Below, piece by piece: positions 1 through 8,767 of a DNA stretch of 36,024 bases; within the stretch, counting starts at the first letter, position 1; every line of letters starts with the position of its first letter. Origin of the DNA: Rhizobium sp. C1 (lineage in GTDB: Bacteria; Pseudomonadota; Alphaproteobacteria; Rhizobiales; Rhizobiaceae). The notes below the pieces were generated by a model. It was given only the letters and a program-made list of their open reading frames with translations. It made no database searches and was not told the DNA's origin. Location: positions 1 through 36,024 of the forward strand of contig NZ_JAJNCY010000016.1 in NCBI RefSeq assembly GCF_021026335.1, given 5' to 3'. The position numbers and the translations under genes were made by a program.

Positions 1-13
1 TTTTAAAACATAA

Positions 14-90
<77 letters not shown>

Positions 91-104
91 ACCTCTCAAC
101 CACC

Positions 105-142
105 AAAAAAAGCCCGCCATGGAGAAATCCGGCGGGCTTTTT
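105..142 (+). terminator. Rho-independent terminator after tRNA-fMet
   Basis: Arms AGCCCGCC (111-118) and GGCGGGCT (131-138) form a perfect 8-bp GC stem around a 12-nt loop. An A-run precedes it and a T-run follows (to 142), so the A/T extension lengthens the stem. It lies 15 nt after the tRNA and would end transcription of the presumed rrn operon. The symmetrical A and T runs mean it could also act on the opposite strand, for transcripts from the chemoreceptor gene. Confidence 0.9.
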
Positions 143-189
143 GGCGTACAGGGGCTCAAGTCAGGGGACTAGAGATACCCTCGTCGTGC

Positions 190-1617
190 TTACGCTACTC
201 GTCTACTTCTGTCGTTCTGCTGCTGCGCGCGTCCTACCTTGAGGCGCGAGACCAGCTCGGCCAGATGCGCAGCTTCCGAAGCGAGCGTATGGCTGGCATT
301 TGCCGTGTTGGAAACCATCGCGGCGTTCTGCTGTGTCATCTGGTCCATCTGGTTGACGGCCGTGTTGATTTCGCGCACGCCCGTCGCCTGTTCCTTGGCC
401 GATTGCGCAACATCGGAGATCAGGCTCGTAATACCGGCAATTTCGCTGACGATCGTTTCAAGCGCCCGTCCGGTTTCGCCGACGAGGCCCACGCCCTTGC
501 CGACCTGATCGCTCGAGGTTGAGATGAGCTGCTTGATTTCCTTGGCGGCATTGGCCGAGCGTTGTGCGAGTTCGCGCACTTCCTGAGCGACGACCGCAAA
601 GCCCTTGCCGGCTTCGCCGGCGCGAGCCGCTTCAACACCGGCATTGAGCGCCAGAAGGTTGGTCTGGAACGCGATGTCGTCGATGACGCCGATGATCTGG
701 TTAATCTGGCCGGAAGAATGCTCGATCTGCGACATGGCGGCGATGGCGCTCTGCACAACGCTGCCCGAATGCTCGGCGGCATGGCGGGTCTTGGTCGCGG
801 CGGAGGCCAGTTCGTTGGTGTTCTGCGCAGTGCGCTGAACCGTCGAGGTGATTTCTTCGATGGCGGCGGCAGTTTCTTCGAGCGAACTTGCCTGCTGCTC
901 TGTGCGGCGCGAGACTTCATCCGACGAGCGACTGATTTCGGAGGAGCCGTTGCTGATGCTGTGAACAGCTTCGATCACGGAAGTGATGACGTCTTCAAGC
1001 TGCTGGGTCGCCGTATTGAAGTCCCGCTTCAAAACTTCCGCCTTTGCCGGCATCGCGGTGTCGATACGATAAGTCAGGTCGCCAGCCGCCAGTGCGGTCA
1101 TCGCCGTGCGAAGGGCCGCGATGGTTTCCTGATCCTCGCGTGTGGCCGCCTCAGAGCGTTCGCGCAGCAGCACCTGGTCATGAATGTCGGTGAAGGTGCC
1201 ACAAAGCCGCACGGTCGTCCCATCGGGAAGATAGCGGGAGCCCGACGTCGAGCGGAACCAGCGATAGGAGCCGTCCTTGACCTTGATCCGGAAGGTCTCT
1301 TCGTAGCGCGCCTTGCCGCTCTTGTCGGTCAAAAACTGGGCGAGACCGGTGAACACACGCTCCAGATCTTCAGGGTGGGCTTTCGTCACCCAGGCTTCCA
1401 GCGTGTCTGGAAAATCTGCTTCTGTATAACCAGTCAACCGTCTCAGTTCGGAGGAATAACGCCAGCGCGATTGCGGATGCTGGCCGTTTGCCTCAGGCAA
1501 ATATGCTTCCCAAAGTCCAACGCCACAGTACCCGTCTAGAAGATCGAGCCGCTCCTGTGCTGTCTCATACTTGCTCTGAAAGTCTTTCGCGTCCGCCTTT
1601 GCCTTGCCCCAAAACAT
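190..1617 (-). CDS. Soluble PAS-domain methyl-accepting chemotaxis protein
   Basis: A 475-aa chemoreceptor with no membrane segment or signal peptide, so it should act in the cytoplasm. Residues about 25-150 are a PAS/PAC sensor (a YRWFRSTSGSRYLPDG-type core). Residues about 160-220 are a HAMP-like linker containing ALAAGDLTYRI. Residues about 235-450 are the MCP signalling hairpin, whose tip reads IAFQTNLLALNAGVEAARAG, followed by the FAVVAQEVRELAQRS stretch that contacts CheA/CheW. The start at 1617 has an AGGGGGA ribosome site 6 nt upstream. The PAS ligand cannot be deduced. It stands alone between the tRNA and a divergent SDR, with no che genes nearby, so it presumably signals to an array encoded elsewhere. 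The family assignment is firm; the stimulus is unknown. Confidence 0.95.
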   Translation of the reverse strand: MFWGKAKADAKDFQSKYETAQERLDLLDGYCGVGLWEAYLPEANGQHPQSRWRYSSELRRLTGYTEADFPDTLEAWVTKAHPEDLERVFTGLAQFLTDKSGKARYEETFRIKVKDGSYRWFRSTSGSRYLPDGTTVRLCGTFTDIHDQVLLRERSEAATREDQETIAALRTAMTALAAGDLTYRIDTAMPAKAEVLKRDFNTATQQLEDVITSVIEAVHSISNGSSEISRSSDEVSRRTEQQASSLEETAAAIEEITSTVQRTAQNTNELASAATKTRHAAEHSGSVVQSAIAAMSQIEHSSGQINQIIGVIDDIAFQTNLLALNAGVEAARAGEAGKGFAVVAQEVRELAQRSANAAKEIKQLISTSSDQVGKGVGLVGETGRALETIVSEIAGITSLISDVAQSAKEQATGVREINTAVNQMDQMTQQNAAMVSNTANASHTLASEAAHLAELVSRLKVGRAQQQNDRSRRVA

Positions 1618-2137
1618 GCAGATTCCCCCTTGAGAGTGACCGTATAGAGGCGAAAAATATCAAGCCACACATAATGAATGGTTAAACAAAACGGAGCTGT
1701 TGGTGCTCTGAAATACCTCATCGTCTTTTGATGGTGGCGGATCGAAGCACTCAATTATGCGGTGCCCGAACCGGCCTTGTTTGAGAATATTCTGAAAAGA
1801 TAATTTAAAACAATGGGTTGTGGGCGTGAGAGTCGGCGTGTTTTACGGCTTTATCCGCTTAATTCAAGAACGATTGCTACTGGCCGCGCTCCGCTTTTAT
1901 TCAAAACATCTCACCGAATTGTTCAATTCAATCGGGTTCCTTCCCCGGATCATGGCGTCGATTGAAGAGGCCTGAACCTTCCCTTCGGGGTCTTTCGTGA
2001 ACGCGCCGGTCGCGAAAGCTTGTGCCTGCGACTGTTGACCATGGAGCAAGCGCTGCACTGCGTCGAGGGCCTCTTCTTTTCATTTCGCGCCAGCGCGGAT
2101 GGCTCAACAATCAACAACAGTTATCCAGGAGGAAACG
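1618..2137. other. Divergent intergenic region, chemoreceptor / SDR
   Basis: A 520-bp stretch with no convincing gene. It must hold the promoters of the chemoreceptor (leftward) and of the SDR (rightward). Visible structure: an inverted repeat GAATTG-TT-CAATTC at 1916-1929, a possible operator; and a long-range complementary pair GAAGAGGCC (1964-1972) / GGCCTCTTC (2068-2076) that could close a structured SDR leader. The left third (1618-1930) is clearly more AT-rich than the flanking genes. No clear sigma-70 or sigma-54 promoter was assigned. Confidence 0.4.
1916..1929. promoter_or_regulatory. Inverted repeat, possible operator
   Basis: GAATTG and CAATTC flank a 2-nt TT centre, giving a perfect 6-2-6 inverted repeat in the region between the chemoreceptor and the SDR gene at 2138. 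It lies about 210 bp upstream of that SDR and 300 bp upstream of the chemoreceptor start. Its size suits a dimeric regulator, but the cognate protein is unknown. The call rests on symmetry alone. Confidence 0.3.
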
Positions 2138-2899
2138 ATGAGCAGATTTTCAGGCAAGGTTGTCCTGATCACAGGTGCCGCGAAAGGGCTTGGCTTTGCC
2201 ACGGCCAAGCGTTTTGCCGAGGAAGGCGCAAAGGTCGCGATCACCGACCGCGACATAGCGGGGGGCAATGCTGCAGCGGCCGAACTCGGTGGCAATAGCC
2301 TGTTCCTGGAACAGGACGTAACTGACGAAGCCTCCTGGGCGCAGGTCTTCGATGCGGTTTCGAAACAACTCGGCCCTGTCGACGTCGTGGTCAACAATGC
2401 GGGCATCGGTCATTTCGAAACGATCGAGACGATGACCTACGAGCGGTGGCTGAAGACCATTGATGTCAACCTCAACGGCGTCTTCCTCGGAACAAAGATT
2501 GCCGTGGAGCGGCTGAAGCCGCGTGGCGGTTCCATTGTCAATGTGGCTTCGATTGAGGGCTTCGTGGGCGATCCGGCGCTTCCAGCCTATAATGCGAGCA
2601 AGGGTGCAGTCCGCATCTTCACCAAATCGACCGCCATTCTCTGCGCGCGTTCGGGCTACAACATCCGCGTCAATTCTGTCTGCCCTGGCTTTGTTGAAAC
2701 AAAGCTGGTTTCGGACGCCCTGACGGCTTTGGGTAACGAAGCCGCTGATGCGGCTTCTGCCGGGACAATTGCGCGCATCCCGATGGGTCGCTTCGGCCGG
2801 CCGGAGGAGATCGCCTCGGCCATCGCCTTCCTTGCCTCTGATGATGCAAGCTATGTGACTGGCTCCGATCTTGTCGTGGATGGCGGCTTTACGGCGTAA
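2138..2899 (+). CDS. Short-chain dehydrogenase/reductase (NAD-type SDR)
   Basis: A 253-aa classical SDR, probably oxidising or reducing a secondary alcohol/ketone pair in the cytoplasm. Visible motifs: the TGAAKGLG nucleotide loop at 12-19, an Asp at the end of beta-2 (ITDRD, D37) that favours NAD(H), NNAG at 86-89, and catalytic N111, S138, Y151 and K155 (YNASK). The C-terminal VTGSDLVVDGGF is typical of the FabG-like branch. I chose the ATG at 2138 because AGGAGG sits 5 nt upstream; an in-frame start 13 codons earlier has no such site. It is followed by a terminator and then the AraC regulator, so it is probably its own unit. With acetone carboxylase downstream, a 2-propanol-type dehydrogenase role is possible, but specificity cannot be read from sequence. 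Confidence 0.9.
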   Translation: MSRFSGKVVLITGAAKGLGFATAKRFAEEGAKVAITDRDIAGGNAAAAELGGNSLFLEQDVTDEASWAQVFDAVSKQLGPVDVVVNNAGIGHFETIETMTYERWLKTIDVNLNGVFLGTKIAVERLKPRGGSIVNVASIEGFVGDPALPAYNASKGAVRIFTKSTAILCARSGYNIRVNSVCPGFVETKLVSDALTALGNEAADAASAGTIARIPMGRFGRPEEIASAIAFLASDDASYVTGSDLVVDGGFTA

Positions 2900-2925
2900 T
2901 GCCTGCAGCCTGATCTGACCTTAAG

Positions 2926-2958
2926 CGGCCGCGGGGCAACCTGCGGCCGTCATTGTTT
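2926..2958 (+). terminator. Probable terminator after the first SDR
   Basis: CGGCCGC (2926-2932) and GCGGCCG (2943-2949) form a perfect 7-bp GC stem around a 10-nt loop, followed by a T-rich stretch (TCATTGTTTT). It separates the SDR from the AraC-type regulator. Confidence 0.6.
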
Positions 2959-3147
2959 TGCAGATGGGAAACCCGCTGCGAAAGAGGAAAGGGGATTGCC
3001 GAGGATGAAGGCTGTTCAAGCTGGCCGTGTACTGTCGCCAAAGCTGTACAACCTGTCAGAATTGACAAAAGTCTGAACGGGAGTATCGTCCAAGCTCTGC
3101 GTAACGGGTGGGGAGACCCGAATCCGTTGGATTGGACGCGGGAGGAT

Positions 3148-4071
3148 ATGATGGTGGAACTGGTTTCGCAGGTCGATCTGCGAAAAAGCATCCGGCCCGA
3201 GGACGTCATACGGTTTGCGCCGGGCGAGATCGTAGCAGAGGCGGACTCGGGCGATGCGGCGGGCCGCAGTGTTTTCTTTCGCGATATTGCCTACGGCGCT
3301 TCGACCGTTGCGGCTCCAGGGATCGACAGTATCCTGATGGTGGTCTATCGGCGCGGACAAACGCGCATGCGCCGCAAGGTGGAAACGAACTGGCGTGAAG
3401 GCTTTGTAAAGCCGGGCACGATCTCAATGCTCGGTGTCGACCGGTCTTCCGATTGGGAATGGGACGGCAATATCGAGGTCTCGCATTTCTATCTGTCGAA
3501 AGACCTGATGTCAAAAATGGCCTTGCGTGCCTTCGAGAGCGAGTATCGCCATTTCCACGCGATCGACGATCTCTGTATCGAAGATTCGTCGCTGCTGGCG
3601 CTCACTGATGCGCTCGAAGCGGAATTGCGCAATGGCGCCTCCGGATCGCGGCTTCTGACGGATCTTTTGTCACAGGCGCTCACGCTTCAGGTCCTGCGCA
3701 ATCACCACATCTGCGACAGGGCGAGCCGGGATAGCGTCGATGCGGGGACGACGCTGACGGGCGCGCAACGTCAGCGCGTGATCGATTTTGTGGAAGCCAA
3801 TCTCGCCAAGAATTTCAGTCTTGCCGATCTCGCCAATACGGCGGGTCTTTGCGAGCACACCTTTCCGCGCCGTTTTAAGGCCGCTTTCGAACAAAGCCCC
3901 TGGCAATTCGTGCTGATGCGGCGGGTGCATCGCGCCATGGCGCTGATCAACGACACGCGGCTCTCGCTCGCCGAAATCGCCTTCCTGACCGGCTTCAGCG
4001 ATCAGGCGCATATGACCCGCGTCATGAAGAAGGCAACAGGCCAGACGCCGGGCAACCTGCGACGCCTCTAA
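3148..4071 (+). CDS. AraC-family transcriptional regulator
   Basis: A regulator of about 307 aa. Residues about 203-307 are the AraC/XylS DNA-binding domain with two helix-turn-helix units; the second carries the family signature (LSLAEIAFLTGFSDQAHMTR followed by GQTPGNLRRL). Residues 1-200 are an unassigned effector-binding half. The reading frame is open back to a TTG at 2953, but GGAGG at 3141-3145 lies just before tandem ATGs at 3148 and 3151, so I take the start there; the earlier stretch is poorly protein-like. It lies 274 bp upstream of acxA in the same direction and is the obvious candidate activator of the acetone carboxylase genes. Well-studied acetone carboxylase operons instead use a sigma-54 activator, AcxR. 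Target assignment is inference. Confidence 0.9.
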   Translation: MMVELVSQVDLRKSIRPEDVIRFAPGEIVAEADSGDAAGRSVFFRDIAYGASTVAAPGIDSILMVVYRRGQTRMRRKVETNWREGFVKPGTISMLGVDRSSDWEWDGNIEVSHFYLSKDLMSKMALRAFESEYRHFHAIDDLCIEDSSLLALTDALEAELRNGASGSRLLTDLLSQALTLQVLRNHHICDRASRDSVDAGTTLTGAQRQRVIDFVEANLAKNFSLADLANTAGLCEHTFPRRFKAAFEQSPWQFVLMRRVHRAMALINDTRLSLAEIAFLTGFSDQAHMTRVMKKATGQTPGNLRRL

Positions 4072-4345
4072 CCAGACCGCGCGGCGTTCCCTTCAGTCTC
4101 TCTCGTCCTTCGGCCGTGCGGTGGAATTGTACAAAATCGCTAACCCGATCCTTCAATATCGCCTGCCGCTAACCTGACACTCTTCCTCTCATGCCGGGAT
4201 CGTGAGGGAGGAGCCTTGCGGATCGCCGGCTCCGTCTCTGGGAGGAGGCTCGCGTCGGTTCTGTGATGGTCGCAAGGCGTTTTAACGTCGTGCGGGCAGC
4301 GTGTCGCCTTTTCTCCCTGTCTGGCAAAAGGGAGGCTTTTCAACA
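4072..4345 (+). promoter_or_regulatory. Upstream region of the acxABC operon
   Basis: This 274-bp gap probably holds the acx promoter. CGCTAACC occurs twice in direct orientation, at 4138-4145 and 4167-4174, 29 bp apart; tandem direct repeats are the usual form of AraC-family sites. A palindrome TTGTACAA (4127-4134) lies just upstream, and TGTACAA also occurs at 3045-3051 before the regulator gene. No sigma-54 promoter (GG-N10-GC type) is visible. GGAGG at 4331-4335 is the acxA ribosome site. The binding-site reading is inference. Confidence 0.4.
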
Positions 4346-6496
4346 ATGAATCAATTCATCATGTCCATGGATGCCGGTGGCACCATGACGGATACGTTCT
4401 TCGTCGATGACACGGGACGTTTCGTCGTCGGCAAGGCGCAGACGACGCCCGCCGATGAATCGATCGGCTTCGGCCGCTCGGTGGAGGACGCACTGGCGCA
4501 ATGGGGGCAGGCCCCGGAAGCGGTGTTTCCGAAAGTGGCGACCGGCATCTATTCCGGTACGTCGATGCTCAACCGCCTTCTCGAGCGCAAGGGCCGCCGC
4601 CTGGGCGTCATCGTGACGGCCGGCATGGAGGATTACTTCCAGCTCGAACGCGGCATCCAGACCTATCTGGGCTATTCCTATCAGGATCGTCTCAAGGTCT
4701 CGACACATCGTCACAACCAGCCGCTGGTGCCCCGCGAGCGGATGAAGGGCGTGCGCGGCCGCATCGATCTCTTCGGCACCGAAGCCATTCCGCTTTACGA
4801 ACACGAGGCAGAGGCAGCCGTCGCCGAGCTTCTCGACATGGATGTCGAGGGCATCGTCGTCAACCTGCTGTTCTCCTATGTCAACGGCGCGCATGAAAAC
4901 GCCGTCAAGGAAGCGGCGCTCAAGGTCATGCAGCGCAAGGGCAAGAGCGTTCCGATCTATCTCTCGTCCGAGCTTTATCCGGTCATGCAGGATTTCGCCC
5001 GGCTCAACACCGTGACGATCGAGGCCTATGCGGCCGAACCGTCACGCGGCCAGTTCCAGAAGATCGCCGACCGTGCGAAGAATTTCGGCGGGCAGTTCGA
5101 ACTCCGCGTCATGGCCTCGCATGGTGGCACGATCTCGACGGAAGCGCGCGAGCTTGCCCGCACGCTGATCTCCGGTCCGATCGGAGGCATGGTTGGTGCG
5201 CGCTATCTGGGCGCCGAACTCGGCATTGGCAACATCGTCTGCTCGGATATCGGTGGCACGTCTTTCGACCTCGGTCTCATCACCGGCGGCGAATTCACCA
5301 CCAAGACGCAGCCGGATATGGCGCGTTTCGTGCTCAAGCTGCCGCTGGTCGATATCGACTCGGTCGGTGCCGGCACGGGTTCCTATGTCCGCCTCGACCC
5401 GATCTCCAAACGCATCGAGTTCGGACCGGACAGCGCCGGCTCGCGCATCGGCATGTGCTTCGAGCAGGGCGGGGTCGACACGCCGACGCTTTCGGATTGC
5501 AACATCATCCTCGGCAATCTCAATCCGAACAACTTCCTCGGGGGCGAGGTCATCCTCAACAAGGAGCGCAGCTATCAGGCGATCAAGGAACGCATTGCCG
5601 ATCCGCTGGGTCTCGACCCGTATGATGCGGCGGAAGGCGTTCTCCAGCTTTTCGAAAACCACCTGCGTAACGAAGTCTATGCCCGCGTCTTCGGCAAGGG
5701 CTACTCGCCGGAGGATTACACGCTGTTTTCCTATGGCGGCGGCGGGCCAATGCATGTCGCCGGCTATACCAAGGGACTGAACTTCGCCGACGTGCTGGTT
5801 CCGGCCTGGGCGGCGGGCTTCTCGGCCTTCGGCTGCGCCTGCGCAGATTTCGAATACCGCCTCGACCGCACGGTCAATGTGGCCACAGCCAGCCCTGATC
5901 TTGCACCGGCCGCTTTCGAGCAAGGTTTCGACCTGCTTTCCGGCGCGGTCAATGCCGGCTGGGAAGGGCTTCGCGCCAAGGTGAAGGACGAGTTCGCCAA
6001 GTCCGGCGTCGAGGCCGGCCAGATCGAATATCGGCATTGCCTGCGCGTGCAATATGTCGGCCAGCTCAACGATGTGGAAATCGAGCTGCCCTTCCAGGCG
6101 ATCCGTTCGGTGGACGACATCCGCGAGATCATCGAGCGCTTCGAGGCTGCCTATTCGAAGGAATTCTCCCGCTCGGCGAAATCCCCCGAACTCGGCTACC
6201 TTGTCACCAACGTTCTGGTGCGTGGTGTCGTGAAGGTGATGAAGCCGGCGCTGCCGAACTTCCCCTTGCATGGCCCCGAGCCCACTGCCGATGCCCTCAA
6301 GGAGATCCGCCCGATCTATCGAAACGGCAAATGGCACGATGCCCGTATCTTCGACATGGACGAGCTTCTGCCCGGCAATGTCATCACGGGCCCGGCCGTC
6401 ATTGAGGCCTCTTCCACGACATTCATGGTTCCGCCCGGTGCTGAAGCCCGGCTCGACCAGCACCTCATCTTCCACCTGCGTCACCTCGAAGACTGA
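4346..6496 (+). CDS. acxA: Acetone carboxylase beta subunit (HyuA/oxoprolinase-type ATPase)
   Basis: A 716-aa member of the hydantoinase A/oxoprolinase family, matching the acetone carboxylase beta subunit in length and sequence. The complex (alpha2 beta2 gamma2) carboxylates acetone to acetoacetate with bicarbonate and ATP hydrolysed to AMP; this subunit supplies the nucleotide/phosphotransfer site. Visible: N-terminal phosphate-binding DAGGTMTDTFFVDD (about 9-22), the SGPIGGMVGARYLG region, the second ATPase motif CSDIGGTSFDLG, and the conserved VPAWAAGFSAFGCA stretch. Start at 4346: GGAGG lies 10 nt upstream, and the 15 codons before it look untranslated. It is followed after 18 bp by the alpha subunit and then gamma, the classic acxABC order, which rules out an ordinary hydantoinase. 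The substrate could be a larger ketone. Confidence 0.92.
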   Translation: MNQFIMSMDAGGTMTDTFFVDDTGRFVVGKAQTTPADESIGFGRSVEDALAQWGQAPEAVFPKVATGIYSGTSMLNRLLERKGRRLGVIVTAGMEDYFQLERGIQTYLGYSYQDRLKVSTHRHNQPLVPRERMKGVRGRIDLFGTEAIPLYEHEAEAAVAELLDMDVEGIVVNLLFSYVNGAHENAVKEAALKVMQRKGKSVPIYLSSELYPVMQDFARLNTVTIEAYAAEPSRGQFQKIADRAKNFGGQFELRVMASHGGTISTEARELARTLISGPIGGMVGARYLGAELGIGNIVCSDIGGTSFDLGLITGGEFTTKTQPDMARFVLKLPLVDIDSVGAGTGSYVRLDPISKRIEFGPDSAGSRIGMCFEQGGVDTPTLSDCNIILGNLNPNNFLGGEVILNKERSYQAIKERIADPLGLDPYDAAEGVLQLFENHLRNEVYARVFGKGYSPEDYTLFSYGGGGPMHVAGYTKGLNFADVLVPAWAAGFSAFGCACADFEYRLDRTVNVATASPDLAPAAFEQGFDLLSGAVNAGWEGLRAKVKDEFAKSGVEAGQIEYRHCLRVQYVGQLNDVEIELPFQAIRSVDDIREIIERFEAAYSKEFSRSAKSPELGYLVTNVLVRGVVKVMKPALPNFPLHGPEPTADALKEIRPIYRNGKWHDARIFDMDELLPGNVITGPAVIEASSTTFMVPPGAEARLDQHLIFHLRHLED

Positions 6497-6514
6497 CCGG
6501 AAAGGACGACCATC

Positions 6515-8731
6515 ATGTTGAACAAAGTACAAGCTGTAGACAGCCGCATCGAAAATATCGGCTGGGAAGGCAAGACCCTTCGCCAGATGCTGAAGGAGTC
6601 GGACGACATCTTCGACCGGACCGGGCATTACCAGGGTCTCAAGGATCTGAAGATCCGCACCGGCCAGCCGATCCTCTATGAAAAGATCTTCTCGCATCTG
6701 CGCGGCGGTCTGGTGAATGCGCGCTCCACCGCGCTCAACATCTCGGCCTCGCCGATCGTGAAGGAAATCGGCGAACTCTCCTTCGCGCTCTATACGCCGG
6801 AAGGCGAATCCGTTGCGCTCTCCACCGGCATCATCGTGCATGTGCACACGATGGCGGATGCGATCAAATACATGATCCGCAACAATTATGAGCAGAATCC
6901 GGGCATCGCGCCGGGACATGTGTTCTGCAACAACAACTCGATGATCGGCGACGTTCACACTGCCGATGTGCATACGCTGATCCCGATCTTCTGGGAAAAC
7001 GAGCTGATCGGCTGGGCCGGCGGCGTCACCCATGAAATCGATGTCGGCGGCATCCAGCCGGGTTCCATGTGCTACGGCCATGCCGACCGCTATGGCGATG
7101 GCCTCCTGGTCTCGGCCGAGCTTGTCGGCACCAATGACCTCTTCCACGAGGACTATCTCCAGCGTTGCCGCGACAATGTTCGCGCCGAAATGTACTGGGT
7201 GCTGGACGAAAAGACCCGTCTCACCGGCTGCCAGCTCGTCCGCGAACAGGTCTATCGCACGATCGAGGAAGTCGGTCTCGACACCTACAAGGCCTTCATT
7301 CGCGAGGCCGTCGAAGAGGGCCGCCGCACGCTGATCGGCAAGGTCAAGCAGATGGGCTTTCCTGGCGAATACGAAGCGCCGACCTTCATCGATCTGCCCT
7401 GGAAGAACGACGAGACGGTGCATCCTCTCGCCCGCAAGGACACGATGATGCATGCGCCGCTGCGCATGAAGATCACCGGCGACGGACATCTGGGGCTGAG
7501 CTTCGACGGGGCGAACCAGTGGGACTACCACTCGTTCAACTGCGCGCCGTCACCCATGCAGGGCGCCATGTGGGTTCAGCTCACCCAGACGCTCTGGAAT
7601 TCGGACAAGATCAATGACGGGGCCTATTACGCCACGTCCATTGAACTGCCGAAGGGGTCGTGGTGCAATCCGGACTATGACAAGGTCTCGACGACGCTCA
7701 CCTGGTTCTTCCTGATTCCGAGCTTCACCGGCTTTGTCCGCAGCCTGGCGCGGTCTTATTTCGCGCGCGGCTATCTGGAGGAGATTTCCGCCTCCTATCC
7801 CTGCACCTGGAACCTGTTGCAGGGTGGGGGGATCAACCATTTCGGCCAGCCTTCCGCCTTCACGAACTTCGAAATCTCCTGCCAGGGCACCGGTGCGGCC
7901 TATGTCAAGGACGGGGAGGCGACATGCGCCGCCATGTGGAACCCCGAAGGCGACATGGGCGAGGTCGAGACCTGGGAGCATCTCGAACCGCTGCTTTATC
8001 TCGGTCGTGGCCGCAAGGCCAACACGTCGGGCGCGGGTAAGTATCGCGGTGGCTGCGGGGCTGAAAGCCTGCGCATGCTATTCAAGACCGAGTCGCAGAT
8101 CCTCTTCAGCGCCGGCGAAGGCCACGTCTTCTCCTCTGCAGGCGTGTTCGGCGGTTATCCGGGTAATTCCGGCTATCGCCATAACGTCCACAACTCCAAC
8201 ATGAAGGAACTGGCGGCGAACAAGGCGCCTTATCCGACGCTCGACGGCGATCCCGAAAACAGCGCCATTAGCGCCATGGTCAAGGGCGACGAGGTCTTCG
8301 ACCTCAACCAGATGACCGGCCCGCATCCCTTCGGCGAATATGACCTCTATGCTTCCGTCCAGCGCGGCGGTCCGGGTCTGGGCGATCCGCTGGAGCGCGA
8401 TCCGGCCTCGGTGGCCGCCGATGTCAATGGCGGTGAACTCCTGGAGCGCTTCGCCAAGCCCATCTACGGCGTCGTGCTCACCAAGGGGGCGGACGGCAGG
8501 TTGCAGGCCGATGTGGCGGCGACGCAGGCCGAACGCACAGCGATGCGCAAGCGTCGTCTTGAACGTGCGGTCGACACCAAGGACTTCATCGCGCGTGAGC
8601 GCGAGCGGGTTCTGGAAGGCCATATCCACGCGCCGGTTCGCGCCATGTACAAGAGTTCCATGAAGCTCTCGCCGCGCTGGGCTGCGCATTTCCGCAACTT
8701 CTGGAGCCTCGCAGACGACTTCTCGTTCTGA
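6515..8731 (+). CDS. acxB: Acetone carboxylase alpha subunit (HyuB-type, Mn site)
   Basis: A 738-aa hydantoinase B-family protein, the catalytic subunit that binds Mn and joins the ketone enolate to carboxyphosphate/CO2. The Mn ligands known for the Xanthobacter enzyme (His150, Asp153, His175) are matched with identical spacing by H148, D151 (in GDVHTADVHT) and H173 (in GGVTHEID). This spacing is strong evidence for a functional site. GGAAAGGA precedes the ATG at 6515 and the gene begins 18 bp after acxA, so the two are co-transcribed and probably translationally linked. It is somewhat shorter than my recollection of the Xanthobacter subunit (about 775 aa). A long open frame on the opposite strand here is a codon-bias shadow. 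Confidence 0.93.
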   Translation: MLNKVQAVDSRIENIGWEGKTLRQMLKESDDIFDRTGHYQGLKDLKIRTGQPILYEKIFSHLRGGLVNARSTALNISASPIVKEIGELSFALYTPEGESVALSTGIIVHVHTMADAIKYMIRNNYEQNPGIAPGHVFCNNNSMIGDVHTADVHTLIPIFWENELIGWAGGVTHEIDVGGIQPGSMCYGHADRYGDGLLVSAELVGTNDLFHEDYLQRCRDNVRAEMYWVLDEKTRLTGCQLVREQVYRTIEEVGLDTYKAFIREAVEEGRRTLIGKVKQMGFPGEYEAPTFIDLPWKNDETVHPLARKDTMMHAPLRMKITGDGHLGLSFDGANQWDYHSFNCAPSPMQGAMWVQLTQTLWNSDKINDGAYYATSIELPKGSWCNPDYDKVSTTLTWFFLIPSFTGFVRSLARSYFARGYLEEISASYPCTWNLLQGGGINHFGQPSAFTNFEISCQGTGAAYVKDGEATCAAMWNPEGDMGEVETWEHLEPLLYLGRGRKANTSGAGKYRGGCGAESLRMLFKTESQILFSAGEGHVFSSAGVFGGYPGNSGYRHNVHNSNMKELAANKAPYPTLDGDPENSAISAMVKGDEVFDLNQMTGPHPFGEYDLYASVQRGGPGLGDPLERDPASVAADVNGGELLERFAKPIYGVVLTKGADGRLQADVAATQAERTAMRKRRLERAVDTKDFIARERERVLEGHIHAPVRAMYKSSMKLSPRWAAHFRNFWSLADDFSF

Positions 8732-8767
8732 AGCCGCTGCCATCCGGACAAACTATTGGAGAATGCC

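Noticed and set aside
5042-7531. 829-codon open frame on the minus strand across acxA and acxB
   Set aside because: It is antisense to two clearly recognisable carboxylase subunits, has no domain or ribosome site, and arises from GC-rich third codon positions.
4346-8731. Hydantoinase or 5-oxoprolinase (hyuA/hyuB)
   Set aside because: The third gene is the gamma subunit specific to acetone carboxylase, and the Mn ligand spacing of the alpha subunit matches that enzyme.
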